Shown here piece by piece: positions 1 to 5,310 of a stretch of DNA of 6,351 nt. The notes under the pieces were generated by a model that searched no databases, had not been told where the DNA came from, and was given only the letters and a program-made list of their open reading frames with translations. Position 1 is the stretch's first letter. Every line of letters begins with the position of its first letter. The DNA is from Thermaceae bacterium (lineage in GTDB: Bacteria > Deinococcota > Deinococci > Deinococcales > Marinithermaceae), in contig JALVVO010000260.1 in assembly GCA_027023345.1 (NCBI GenBank), forward strand, positions 1 to 6,351. The letters are read 5' to 3'. The translations under genes were made by a program, and so were the position numbers.

Positions 1-16
1 ATCCCCTACCCCCTTC

Positions 17-661
17 TCACGGCAGCCTCCGCCGCAGGGCGAGGAGGCGGGCAAGCTCCGACCGCACCCAGGCGAGTTCTTGGGCCTGGAGCGCCTTCGC
101 CTCCTTGAGTTGGGCCCTCGTCCTCGGAATGGCGAGCAGGATCACCCCGGAAAAGCCCTTCTCCGTCACCAAAGCTTCTAAGGGCACGATCCGCCGGCCC
201 CAGGAGGGGTCGGCGAGGAGCACCTGGGGTGGGCCGCCCTGGGGCGGGTCCACGATCCCCGCGATCACCAGGAAGTGGAGCTGGGGCCTCGTCACGTGCC
301 CCACCACGGGGAGCCCGCCCCGGCGAAAGTAGTCGGCGAGTTGCTCCAGGTTCACCCGGTAGGCCTTCACCCGGTAGCCGCGTTTCTCCAAGGCGCGCTT
401 GAGCGAGAGGGCGGTGAGGCCTTTTAAGGGGTCCTTACCGGACTTCTTGGTCTCCTCGATGGCGACCTCGAGAACCGCTTCCTCCGTCGCCGGGTCGTTG
501 TAGTAGTACGCAAGCAGCGTCGCCACCGCCGCCGCCCCGCAGGTGTACCAGTCCGTCTGACCGACTACGTGGGTGTAGCGGAGGGGGCGGTAAGGTACTC
601 TCTCCGCTAATGTGACGGAGTACGCCAAAATCGCTGCTAGGACCCAAACTCGAAGATTCAC
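17..661 (-). CDS. Sec-exported stand-alone C39-like cysteine peptidase
   Basis: Predicted papain-fold peptidase of the C39 / C39-like type, the class that cuts double-glycine leaders from exported peptides. The 214-aa product begins with a signal peptide: a hydrophobic stretch at about residues 5-19 and a plausible cleavage after A19. The catalytic set is complete: Q35 (oxyanion hole) in GQTDWYTCG, nucleophile C41, H129 in PQLHFLVIAG and D151 in LLADPSWG. After the protease domain (about 28-178) comes a charged, Leu/Arg-rich amphipathic C-terminal helix. There is no ABC-transporter transmembrane or ATPase part, unlike the classic bifunctional exporters. It therefore should act in the periplasm or outside the cell. 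The GTG start at 659-661 is chosen because the signal peptide begins there and a GAGGG lies 8 nt upstream (670-674). It is the last gene of a minus-strand group with the 69-aa membrane protein and the 126-aa leader peptide protein, its obvious candidate substrate. A role in processing another surface protein, as for FapD-like periplasmic C39 proteins, is the alternative. Confidence 0.88.
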   Translation of the reverse strand: MNLRVWVLAAILAYSVTLAERVPYRPLRYTHVVGQTDWYTCGAAAVATLLAYYYNDPATEEAVLEVAIEETKKSGKDPLKGLTALSLKRALEKRGYRVKAYRVNLEQLADYFRRGGLPVVGHVTRPQLHFLVIAGIVDPPQGGPPQVLLADPSWGRRIVPLEALVTEKGFSGVILLAIPRTRAQLKEAKALQAQELAWVRSELARLLALRRRLP

Positions 662-850
662 TGCGCCAACCCTCGACTTCTCACCTTGGGTTATTCATCG
701 CCCGAAGGTATTAGAACTGCAGCGGGCTTTGACGAGCACCGGAACCTATGCAACACCTGACGTTTGCACCAGGCGCTGGGCTACCGGACGCAACTGGAAG
801 TAATAATGTCCAAGAGGCTTCTTTTGCGTGTAAGCACCACATCATAGCAA
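662..850 (-). other. 189-nt leader region ahead of the C39 gene, with a hairpin near its start
   Basis: No convincing gene or promoter was found here. On the minus strand, ACCTT/AAGGT arms (705-709 and 683-687), extended by GGG/CCC (701-703 and 688-690) across one bulged C, form a hairpin ending 8 nt before the GAGGG ribosome site of the protease gene. A second, weaker hairpin with two to three G-U pairs and a CAAA loop lies near 748-772. These could tune or separate expression of the protease from the upstream genes. Low-level promoter-like strings were not good enough to call. Confidence 0.3.
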
Positions 851-1060
851 CTACCCACCTCGCCCCTCCCTGCTCCTCCTTCTTGACACAAAGTTTAAAA
901 AGGCCCAAATGGAAAATCCGAGCACCCAACTATAGACTAGTTCAACACTATCAAACTGCTTGTTTCTAATTACGACATCAAGTGACGCGACCACGCCTGT
1001 TGCCACCAGGGCTGCACGAAGAGCGTCTAAAAAACCTTTTACCACTCCACCTGCCCCCAT
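851..1060 (-). CDS. Small two-membrane-segment protein, candidate immunity/accessory factor
   Basis: This 69-aa protein belongs to no family I recognise. It has a first hydrophobic segment at about residues 9-31 (rich in Ala/Val, with an amphipathic start), a short polar turn with R32, K34 and D37, and a second aromatic hydrophobic segment at about 40-58. It ends in a strongly basic tail (RRRSREGRGG). By the positive-inside rule the tail, and hence both ends, should lie in the cytoplasm. The ATG at 1058-1060 is preceded by AGGAGG 10 nt upstream, a stronger site than most in the window, which supports a real gene despite its size. It lies 83 nt after the glycine-zipper precursor and ahead of the C39 peptidase in the same orientation. 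Size, topology and position match bacteriocin immunity proteins in general, but no sequence similarity was established; it could also be a second peptide component or an export helper. Confidence 0.68.
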   Translation of the reverse strand: MGAGGVVKGFLDALRAALVATGVVASLDVVIRNKQFDSVELVYSWVLGFSIWAFLNFVSRRRSREGRGG

Positions 1061-1070
1061 TATTACCCAC

Positions 1071-1076
1071 CCTCCT
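1071..1076 (-). promoter_or_regulatory. Strong ribosome binding site of the 69-aa protein
   Basis: AGGAGG on the minus strand, 10 nt before the ATG at 1058-1060. It begins 4 nt after the end of an intercistronic hairpin. It is the main evidence that the small downstream frame is translated. Confidence 0.7.
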
Positions 1077-1080
1077 AATT

Positions 1081-1114
1081 ATGGGCACGGGATACTTTTT
1101 ACACCCGCGCCCAT
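1081..1114 (-). repeat. Intercistronic hairpin between precursor gene and membrane-protein gene
   Basis: The arms at 1104-1114 (ATGGGCGCGGG on the minus strand) and 1081-1091 (CCCGTGCCCAT) pair over 11 bp with a single G-U, around a 12-nt AT-rich loop. No T-tract follows: the next bases are AATTAGGAGG, the ribosome site of the next gene. It is therefore unlikely to be a full intrinsic terminator. It fits a 3' stabiliser or partial-attenuation element that would leave more precursor mRNA than downstream mRNA, as is usual in peptide operons. Confidence 0.6.
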
Positions 1115-1143
1115 ACCACAGTTCTTAAGCTCTTAATCCCGCA

Positions 1144-1524
1144 TCACGGATCAGGAAAAACCAATCCCGTAATAGCTCCGTCAAGTGCTCCATTCCCTAT
1201 TGCACTCAAAGCACCACCAATGCTTGCAGTGTGCCGACCATGAGCTTCATTCCATGCCGTCACGGCCAGGTACTTGAGAGCACCCAATACCATCCCAAAT
1301 AAGGCACCTGCGAATGCACCAATCAGGCCCTCGCCTTCGATTTCTGCAAGTTCCTCATCCCCTAGAGAATCTTCCATCTGATCTGTGGCCGGCACCACCA
1401 CCTGCACAACCTCATCCTGCTGCGCAGGCAGCGCGGCCTTTACCTGTTCCCCCGCCGCCATCGCAGGCGACACGCCGAGGAGCAAAAGCCCCAAGACCAG
1501 GAGCGGAATCAGCGCCCTCCTCAT
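1144..1524 (-). CDS. Bacteriocin-like precursor with Sec signal plus double-glycine-type leader and glycine-zipper core
   Basis: The 126-aa product has three parts. Residues 1-24 are a textbook Sec signal peptide (RR, then a Leu-rich core, then SPAMAA with cleavage near A23/A24). Residues 25-66 are a polar, acidic pro-region whose end, LGDEELAEIEGEG (54-66), matches the leader logic of double-glycine peptides: hydrophobic L54, L59 and I62 on an acidic helix, closing with Gly residues instead of a strict GG. Residues 67-126 are the core. A first helix has G69, G73, G77 and G81 in an unbroken GxxxG zipper; a polar hinge follows at about 91-99 (W91 to H98); a second zipper has G112, G116 and G120. 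This resembles the membrane-inserting core of class II bacteriocins. ATG at 1522-1524 has GGAGGT 9 nt upstream (1534-1539) and a strong promoter before it. The C39-like peptidase downstream is the natural partner. It is a candidate pore-forming peptide; a functional-amyloid or surface-structure subunit is the main alternative. The exact family is not known to me. Confidence 0.82.
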   Translation of the reverse strand: MRRALIPLLVLGLLLLGVSPAMAAGEQVKAALPAQQDEVVQVVVPATDQMEDSLGDEELAEIEGEGLIGAFAGALFGMVLGALKYLAVTAWNEAHGRHTASIGGALSAIGNGALDGAITGLVFPDP

Positions 1525-1533
1525 ATCCAGACC

Positions 1534-1539
1534 ACCTCC
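1534..1539 (-). promoter_or_regulatory. Ribosome binding site of the precursor gene
   Basis: GGAGGT on the minus strand, 9 nt before the ATG at 1522-1524. It supports this start, which also gives a well-formed signal peptide. Confidence 0.75.
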
Positions 1540-1550
1540 CGTATTTGGAT

Positions 1551-1579
1551 CTGAAGCGGCGCCGCTTCAGTAAGAAGCG
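1551..1579. promoter_or_regulatory. Operator-like palindrome with three GAAGCG half-sites
   Basis: 1551-1570 is a perfect 20-bp palindrome (CTGAAGCGGC and its complement GCCGCTTCAG). The hexamer GAAGCG occurs three times: 1553-1558 (plus orientation), 1563-1568 (inverted) and 1574-1579 (plus orientation). The starts are 10 and 11 bp apart, about one helical turn. The third copy overlaps the -10 box and the palindrome covers the predicted start of transcription (about 1569). This is the geometry of a repressor site; in RNA the same bases would form a 5' hairpin. The cognate regulator is not identified. Confidence 0.6.
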
Positions 1580-1605
1580 TAGCAAAAAAAAGTCGAGTTT
1601 GTCAA
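1576..1605 (-). promoter_or_regulatory. Sigma-A type promoter of the precursor gene
   Basis: Minus strand: a perfect -35 TTGACA (1600-1605), an 18-bp spacer containing eight T, and -10 TACGCT (1576-1581) preceded by TGC, an extended -10. Predicted start of transcription is about 1569, giving a leader of roughly 45 nt before the ATG. This is the best promoter in the window. Confidence 0.72.
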
Positions 1606-1629
1606 CATCCTAGTTTGTTGATTGCTACG
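1578..1629. repeat. Nested inverted repeats framing the promoter
   Basis: The outer perfect 8-bp arms are CGTAGCAA (1578-1585) and TTGCTACG (1622-1629). The inner perfect 6-bp arms are TCAACA (1602-1607) and TGTTGA (1616-1621), around an 8-nt centre. One outer arm overlaps the -10 box and one inner arm overlaps the -35 box. They could be further regulator sites or a cruciform. The outer arms are far apart, so chance cannot be excluded for each alone. Confidence 0.45.
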
Positions 1630-2228
1630 GGGTAGACGTTTTGAGCCTTAGATGCGGCGGTTCTCCCGGACAGGCGCCAACGATGCGCGATCGTTCCCGA
1701 TTTAAATGAAGACAGTGTGCAGTTGGAAACGGGGCGAACTTCCGTCTCGGCTCCACCCGCCGCATGGAACGGCGCCGGGGCCGAACCAATCCACGCCTCA
1801 TGCGCATGCCCTAAGCCCACGACCTCAACCTCCTTGCCGCAGAGGGCTTTCGGTTTGCTCAGGGGCACCACGCCCCACCGTCTTTCGCTTAGCTCCGGCA
1901 ACAGGGGCGTAGGCCTTCGTTCGCCAGGAACCCGTAGCGCTCGGGCTCGCGGTCGAACGCATCCAGGCGCCGGACCGACCGGAGGACCGACCCAACTTCG
2001 TGAGCCACCCTCACCAACCCGAGAGCGCGCAACCGCTTTAGAGTGCCCAAGATCTCTCGCTCATCGGGCCCGCAGGCCATGCTTTCTTTTTGAGCACGTA
2101 CTCCGGTGCTTTGGAAGCGAGCTCGATCAACCTGCGGACGATGCCGCTAATGGTCTGTATATTTCCCAGTCTTCGTTTACCGCATAAAGGACGCTCCACT
2201 CCTTCTCCGGCAAACACGGTACGCTCAT
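1602..2228 (-). pseudogene. Decayed gene, winged-helix-like segment, three apparent frameshifts
   Basis: I do not recognise the family. A start at ATG 2226-2228 (upstream GGGGAAGGAAG) opens with MSVPCLPEKEWSVLYAVNED and continues WEIYRP. The sense then moves to a second frame (ISGIVRRLIELASKAPEYVL, to about 2085) and a third (EREILGTLKRLRALGLVRVA onward, to about 1905). It finally returns to the first frame (LLPELSERRWGVVPL onward) and ends at TGA 1602-1604. Every switch is explained by loss of one base. The last is clearest: restoring one C in the run at 1904-1907 gives a continuous ANEGLRPLLPELSERR. Each piece uses mostly G/C third positions, unlike the other frames. The segment EREILGTLKRLRALGLVRV reads like a winged-helix recognition element, so a regulator is possible. 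The last 40 or so codons look unprotein-like, so the true end may lie nearer 1720. The three losses could be genuine decay or base-calling errors. The reading overlaps the -35 of the peptide operon. Confidence 0.5.
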
Positions 2229-2450
2229 CTTCCTTCCCCGCGGGACCAACGGCGTCCCCCCTTAAACAGCAAGCCGCCTCAGGCCCGCTTGGAAGCTCCA
2301 GAACTTACCTCTCCCACTCGCTAGTGGCCATACACATTCCGATCATCGAAAGGGAAGGGCGCCTTCACCGTTCCGCGAAGGCGATTAATGCGAATGCGTT
2401 CCAAGCATTAGGCACTAGCACCGGGCCCGCTCGGGGCGTATTCAAGAACA
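2229..2450. other. Intergenic stretch, no convincing gene
   Basis: No coding frame here looks real on either strand; the open plus-strand frame is Ser/Pro-rich and shadow-like. One perfect 7-bp inverted repeat, CGCCTTC (2360-2366) and GAAGGCG (2377-2383) with a 10-nt loop, is followed on the minus strand by a pyrimidine run (CCCTTCCCTTTC). It might be a second, weak terminator after ilvE. No clear promoter for the broken gene at 2228 was seen. Confidence 0.35.
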
Positions 2451-2467
2451 GGCGTTGAACGAACGCC
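2451..2467 (-). terminator. Probable terminator after ilvE
   Basis: On the minus strand GGCGTT-CGTTC-AACGCC forms a perfect 6-bp stem with a 5-nt loop, followed by the T-rich TGTTCTTG. It lies 39 nt past the ilvE stop and closes the five-gene cluster. The T-tract is poor, so termination may be partial. Confidence 0.5.
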
Positions 2468-2506
2468 GGATCAAGCCCACCTTTTTGGGAACCCCGATCC
2501 TCTCGC

Positions 2507-3445
2507 CTACTCCATGTAGGTCAGCCAGTCCGCGTACTCCGGGCGCTTGCCGGTGGCGGCCTCGAGGTAGACCTGGCGGAGCCGCATGGTGATCTCGCCG
2601 GCCTGGCCGGTGCCGATGGGGCGCCAGTCGATGTAGGAGACCGGGGTGACCTCGGCGGCGGTGCCGGTCATGAAGACCTCGTCGGCGGCGTAGAGCACGT
2701 CGCGGGTGACCCGATGGGCGATCTCCACCCGGTAGCCGAGGTCCCGGGCGATCCGGATCACCGCGTCGCGGGTGATCCCGGGGAGGGTGACCGAAGTCTC
2801 CACCGCGTAGATCACCCCGTCCTGGACGAAGAAGAGGTTCTCCCCCGAGCCCTCGGCGACGAAGCCCTGGGCGTCCAGGAGGATCGCCTCGTCGGCGCCG
2901 GCCTTCAGGGCCTCCATCTTGGCGAGCGCCGAGTTCACGTAGTTGCCGCCGACCTTGGCCTTGCCCGGCATCACGTCGCCGGGGAAGCGCCGCCAGGAGC
3001 TGGTGATGAGGCGGGCGCCCTTCCGGATCGCCTCCTCGCCGAGGTAGGCCCCCCACTCCCAGGTGGCGATCATCACCTGGGCGGGGTTGTTGGGCAGCGG
3101 GTTCACCCCCAGCGAGTTGTCGCCGTACCAGGCGAGGGGGCGGATGTAGCAGGACTTCCAACCGTTCTTCTTGATGGTCTCGAGGATCGCCCGCTCGATC
3201 TCCTCCTTCGTGTAGGGGATCTCCAGGAAGATCGCCTTCGCCGAGGCGAAAAGCCGCTCGACGTGCTCCCTTAGCCGGAAGACCGCCGGGCCCCGCTCGG
3301 TGGCGTAGGCCCGGATGCCCTCGAAAGCGCTGGTGCCGTAGTGGAGCGCGTGGGAGAGGACGCTCGCGGTGGCCTCCTCCTGGGGCACGAAGCGACCGTT
3401 CATCCAAATGTAGCCCGCTTTGATTTTGCTATCGCCAGACGCCAT
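2507..3445 (-). CDS. ilvE: Branched-chain amino acid aminotransferase (class IV, PLP)
   Basis: Transfers the amino group between glutamate and the keto acids of leucine, isoleucine and valine, the last step of their synthesis, in the cytoplasm. The 312 aa match the usual length. Fold-type IV landmarks are all present: HYGTSAFEGIRAY (35-47), R60 in the REHVERL helix, the PLP lysine K164 in GKAKVGGNY (161-169) with Y169, the PLP-contacting E198 in AEGSGEN (197-203), and the phosphate-binding TGTAAEV (260-266). This pattern is that of IlvE rather than the related D-amino acid transaminase or aminodeoxychorismate lyase. ATG at 3443-3445 is 7 nt after the stop of the DciA gene. No strong ribosome site precedes it, so translation probably depends on coupling. 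The in-frame ATG at residue 16 would cut the conserved N-terminal strand less naturally and was not chosen. It is the last gene of the cluster. Confidence 0.96.
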   Translation of the reverse strand: MASGDSKIKAGYIWMNGRFVPQEEATASVLSHALHYGTSAFEGIRAYATERGPAVFRLREHVERLFASAKAIFLEIPYTKEEIERAILETIKKNGWKSCYIRPLAWYGDNSLGVNPLPNNPAQVMIATWEWGAYLGEEAIRKGARLITSSWRRFPGDVMPGKAKVGGNYVNSALAKMEALKAGADEAILLDAQGFVAEGSGENLFFVQDGVIYAVETSVTLPGITRDAVIRIARDLGYRVEIAHRVTRDVLYAADEVFMTGTAAEVTPVSYIDWRPIGTGQAGEITMRLRQVYLEAATGKRPEYADWLTYME

Positions 3446-3452
3446 GTTCCCA

Positions 3453-4280
3453 TTATGACCGGTGGCCGAGACGCGAGGCGAGAAGGCTCCGGACCGGCGG
3501 GGGGAGGAGACCGAGGTCGGCGGGGCGCGGATCCCGACCGGTCCTCAGTTTGAGGTAGACGAGGGCGGCGTCGAGGAGTTCGGGCACCCGGCGGGAATCC
3601 TCCACCGCCGCCTCGGCGAGCCGGCGGAGGGCGGCCTCGAGCACCTCTCCGGCCCGGTACCGGGCGGCCGCGGCCAGGTCGCCCGCGAGCCGGGGCGCCT
3701 CGCCCCGGACGAGCCGCTCGGCCTCGGCCCGGACCAGGGGCAGCTCGAGGCGGAGCCGGCAGCTCGGACAGGACTCGCCCTCCTCCTCGGCCACCCCCCC
3801 GCAGACCGGACACCGGGGCGCCGAGCGAACCCGGCGCAAAAGACCCCGCCCGGCCTTGAGGGCGGGCCGCTTGAGCGGATCGGGGAGCGGACGAAGGGTC
3901 TCGAGGAGCCAGGCCTCCGCCTCCGGGTCGAGCGGCGGGGGCGCGGGGGCCTCCTCCGCCGGAGGCGGGGCCGGGGCGAGGACCGGCCCCACCGAAAAGC
4001 GCACCTCCCGCACCACGCCCGCACCCAGCTCGTGGGCGTACTTGGCGAGGATGGCGGGCTTTTGGTAGGCGAGCTGGTGGGCGAGGACGTGGTCCCTCGC
4101 CACCACCCGGAGCACCCCGCTCCGGAACCCCTCGGCGCGGGTGAGCCGGGCGAGCTCCGGTCCCACGACCTTCGGCCAGAGCGCAAGCACCCGGCCAACG
4201 AGGAGCCCCCGGCGGATCTCCCGCCGGCGCAGGAACTCGCCCATGAGCTCGGCAATCGCCACCGGCCGTCCCTTACGCAC
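3453..4280 (-). CDS. dciA: DciA/DUF721 protein with C-terminal zinc ribbon extension
   Basis: DciA is the ancestral bacterial helicase operator that helps load or operate DnaB. The 275-aa product has the DUF721 core at about residues 10-97: a helical start, W35 in ALWPKVVGPELARLT, and the strand pair GVLRVVARDHVLAHQLAYQK. A Pro/Ala/Glu-rich linker follows (about 101-120). Then come a helical part and a CPVC...CPSC zinc ribbon (C157, C160, C171, C174), with an Ala/Glu/Arg helical tail to 275. Common DciA proteins are much shorter, so the second half is an added module. The open frame extends upstream into recF, but that part is Ser/Arg/Pro junk. GTG at 4278-4280 is chosen for its GGAGGT five nt upstream and for the 8-nt overlap with recF. 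A second GTG six codons on is possible. Coupling to recF fits a replication/repair role. Function of the zinc part is unknown. Confidence 0.82.
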   Translation of the reverse strand: MRKGRPVAIAELMGEFLRRREIRRGLLVGRVLALWPKVVGPELARLTRAEGFRSGVLRVVARDHVLAHQLAYQKPAILAKYAHELGAGVVREVRFSVGPVLAPAPPPAEEAPAPPPLDPEAEAWLLETLRPLPDPLKRPALKAGRGLLRRVRSAPRCPVCGGVAEEEGESCPSCRLRLELPLVRAEAERLVRGEAPRLAGDLAAAARYRAGEVLEAALRRLAEAAVEDSRRVPELLDAALVYLKLRTGRDPRPADLGLLPPPVRSLLASRLGHRS

Positions 4281-5310
4281 GGGAGACCTCCCAGGCGCCG
4301 GCCTCGATCCGCACCACCCGGTCCACGCCAACGGGCTCGTGGGTGGCGGTGACCACTGCCTGCTCCACGCCCCGAATGTGGGCGAGGAGCGCCCGCTGGC
4401 GCGTCTCGTCGAGCTCGGCCACCACGTCGTCGAGCAAAAGGACCGGCGGCTCGCCGTGGTGCTCCTCCAAGAGGCGGTGCTCGGCGAGGCGGAGGACCAG
4501 CGCGACGGTGCGGGCCTCCCCCCGGCTCGCGAACCGCACCGCGTCGCGGCCGTCCAGGCGGAGGGCGAGGTCGTCCCGGTGGGGACCGGAAAGAGTGACC
4601 CCGCGCTCGAGCTCCTCCGGAAGCCGCTCAAAAAGCTTCTCCCGCAGCCGCTCCGGGGCCGCGGTCTCGACCAGCCCGAGCCAAAGCTCCCCCAGCGCCA
4701 GCGCCCGGAAGAGCTCGGCGGCGAGGGGGCGAAGCCGCTGCACCATGCGGCGGCGGAGCCTCAGGATCTCCGCCCCGTAAAGGGCGACCTGCTCGCTGAA
4801 GGGCTCGACCCCCCGCCCCCCCGCCTTCAAGGCCGCGTTTCGCTGCCGCAGGGCCCGCTCGTAGGCGGATTGCAGCACCCGGTAGCGGGGGGAGAAGCGG
4901 GCGATCAGGGCGTCGAGGAAGCGCCGCCGGTCCTCGGGGGCGCCCTTGACGATGGCCAGGTCCTCGGGGCGCAGCCAGACCGCCCCGGGGAGGCCGGCGA
5001 GCTCCCGGAAGCTCGCCGGGGCGCCGTTCAGGCGGAGCGCGCGCCCCTCCGGGCTGATCCGCTGCTCCAGGCGGTAGCGGCCGAGCAGCCCCTCGAGCTC
5101 GGCCGCGATCCAGGCCTCCCGCTCGCCGAAGGCGACGCGCTCGGCCGCCGCGCCCCTCAGCTCGCCCCCGCTTGCGAGGTAGAGGGCCTCGAGGAGATTC
5201 GTCTTCCCGGCGGCGTTCTTCCCCACCAGCGCGGTGATCCCGGAAGGGAGCAGGAGCTCCCCCGGGCGCAGGTTGCGAAAGCCCTGGCTCTGGAAGCGAA
5301 GGATCCGCAT
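4273..5310 (-). CDS. recF: DNA replication and repair protein RecF
   Basis: SMC/ABC-type ATPase that helps load RecA, with RecO and RecR, at single-strand gaps. The 345 aa are close to the family norm. Seen in order: Walker A GKNAAGKT (30-37), the RecF-typical VWLRPEDLAIVKGAPEDRRR (111-130) and RFLDALI start of the coiled region, GPHRDD (242-247), the ABC signature SRGEART (262-268, normally SxGQ), Walker B LLLDDVVAELD (291-301), and the TATH switch (321-324). ATG at 5308-5310 begins directly after the TAG of the macro-domain gene (no gap), and the 3' end overlaps dciA by 8 nt. There is no ribosome site of its own, so it is probably translated by coupling. It is not beside dnaA, dnaN or gyrB in this window, its usual company in many bacteria. 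Confidence 0.96.
   Translation of the reverse strand: MRILRFQSQGFRNLRPGELLLPSGITALVGKNAAGKTNLLEALYLASGGELRGAAAERVAFGEREAWIAAELEGLLGRYRLEQRISPEGRALRLNGAPASFRELAGLPGAVWLRPEDLAIVKGAPEDRRRFLDALIARFSPRYRVLQSAYERALRQRNAALKAGGRGVEPFSEQVALYGAEILRLRRRMVQRLRPLAAELFRALALGELWLGLVETAAPERLREKLFERLPEELERGVTLSGPHRDDLALRLDGRDAVRFASRGEARTVALVLRLAEHRLLEEHHGEPPVLLLDDVVAELDETRQRALLAHIRGVEQAVVTATHEPVGVDRVVRIEAGAWEVSRA
4286..4291 (-). promoter_or_regulatory. Ribosome binding site fixing the dciA start
   Basis: GGAGGT on the minus strand inside the last codons of recF, 5 nt before the GTG at 4278-4280. It decides between this GTG and the next one at 4260-4262, which has only a weak site. Confidence 0.65.

Noticed and set aside
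711..929. 72-residue minus-strand frame between the 69-aa gene and the C39 gene
   Set aside because: It would need a TTG start, overlaps the better supported 69-aa gene by 79 nt, and its composition is not protein-like.
1717..2187. 156-residue plus-strand frame
   Set aside because: It is opposite the minus-strand remnant, is rich in Ser, Pro, Arg and Thr, and has no ribosome site or motif.
2090..2458. 122-residue plus-strand frame
   Set aside because: Low-information composition, no ribosome site, and its left part is antisense to the broken gene.
3451..3456. CATAAT 6 nt before the ilvE ATG as a leaderless promoter
   Set aside because: It contains the last codon and stop of dciA (TCA TAA), has no -35, and ilvE is already coupled to dciA by a 7-nt gap; a secondary promoter is possible but unsupported.
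4281..4631. Upstream extension of the DUF721 frame
   Set aside because: The added 117 residues overlap recF and are Ser/Arg/Pro-rich shadow sequence; the GTG at 4280 has a good ribosome site.
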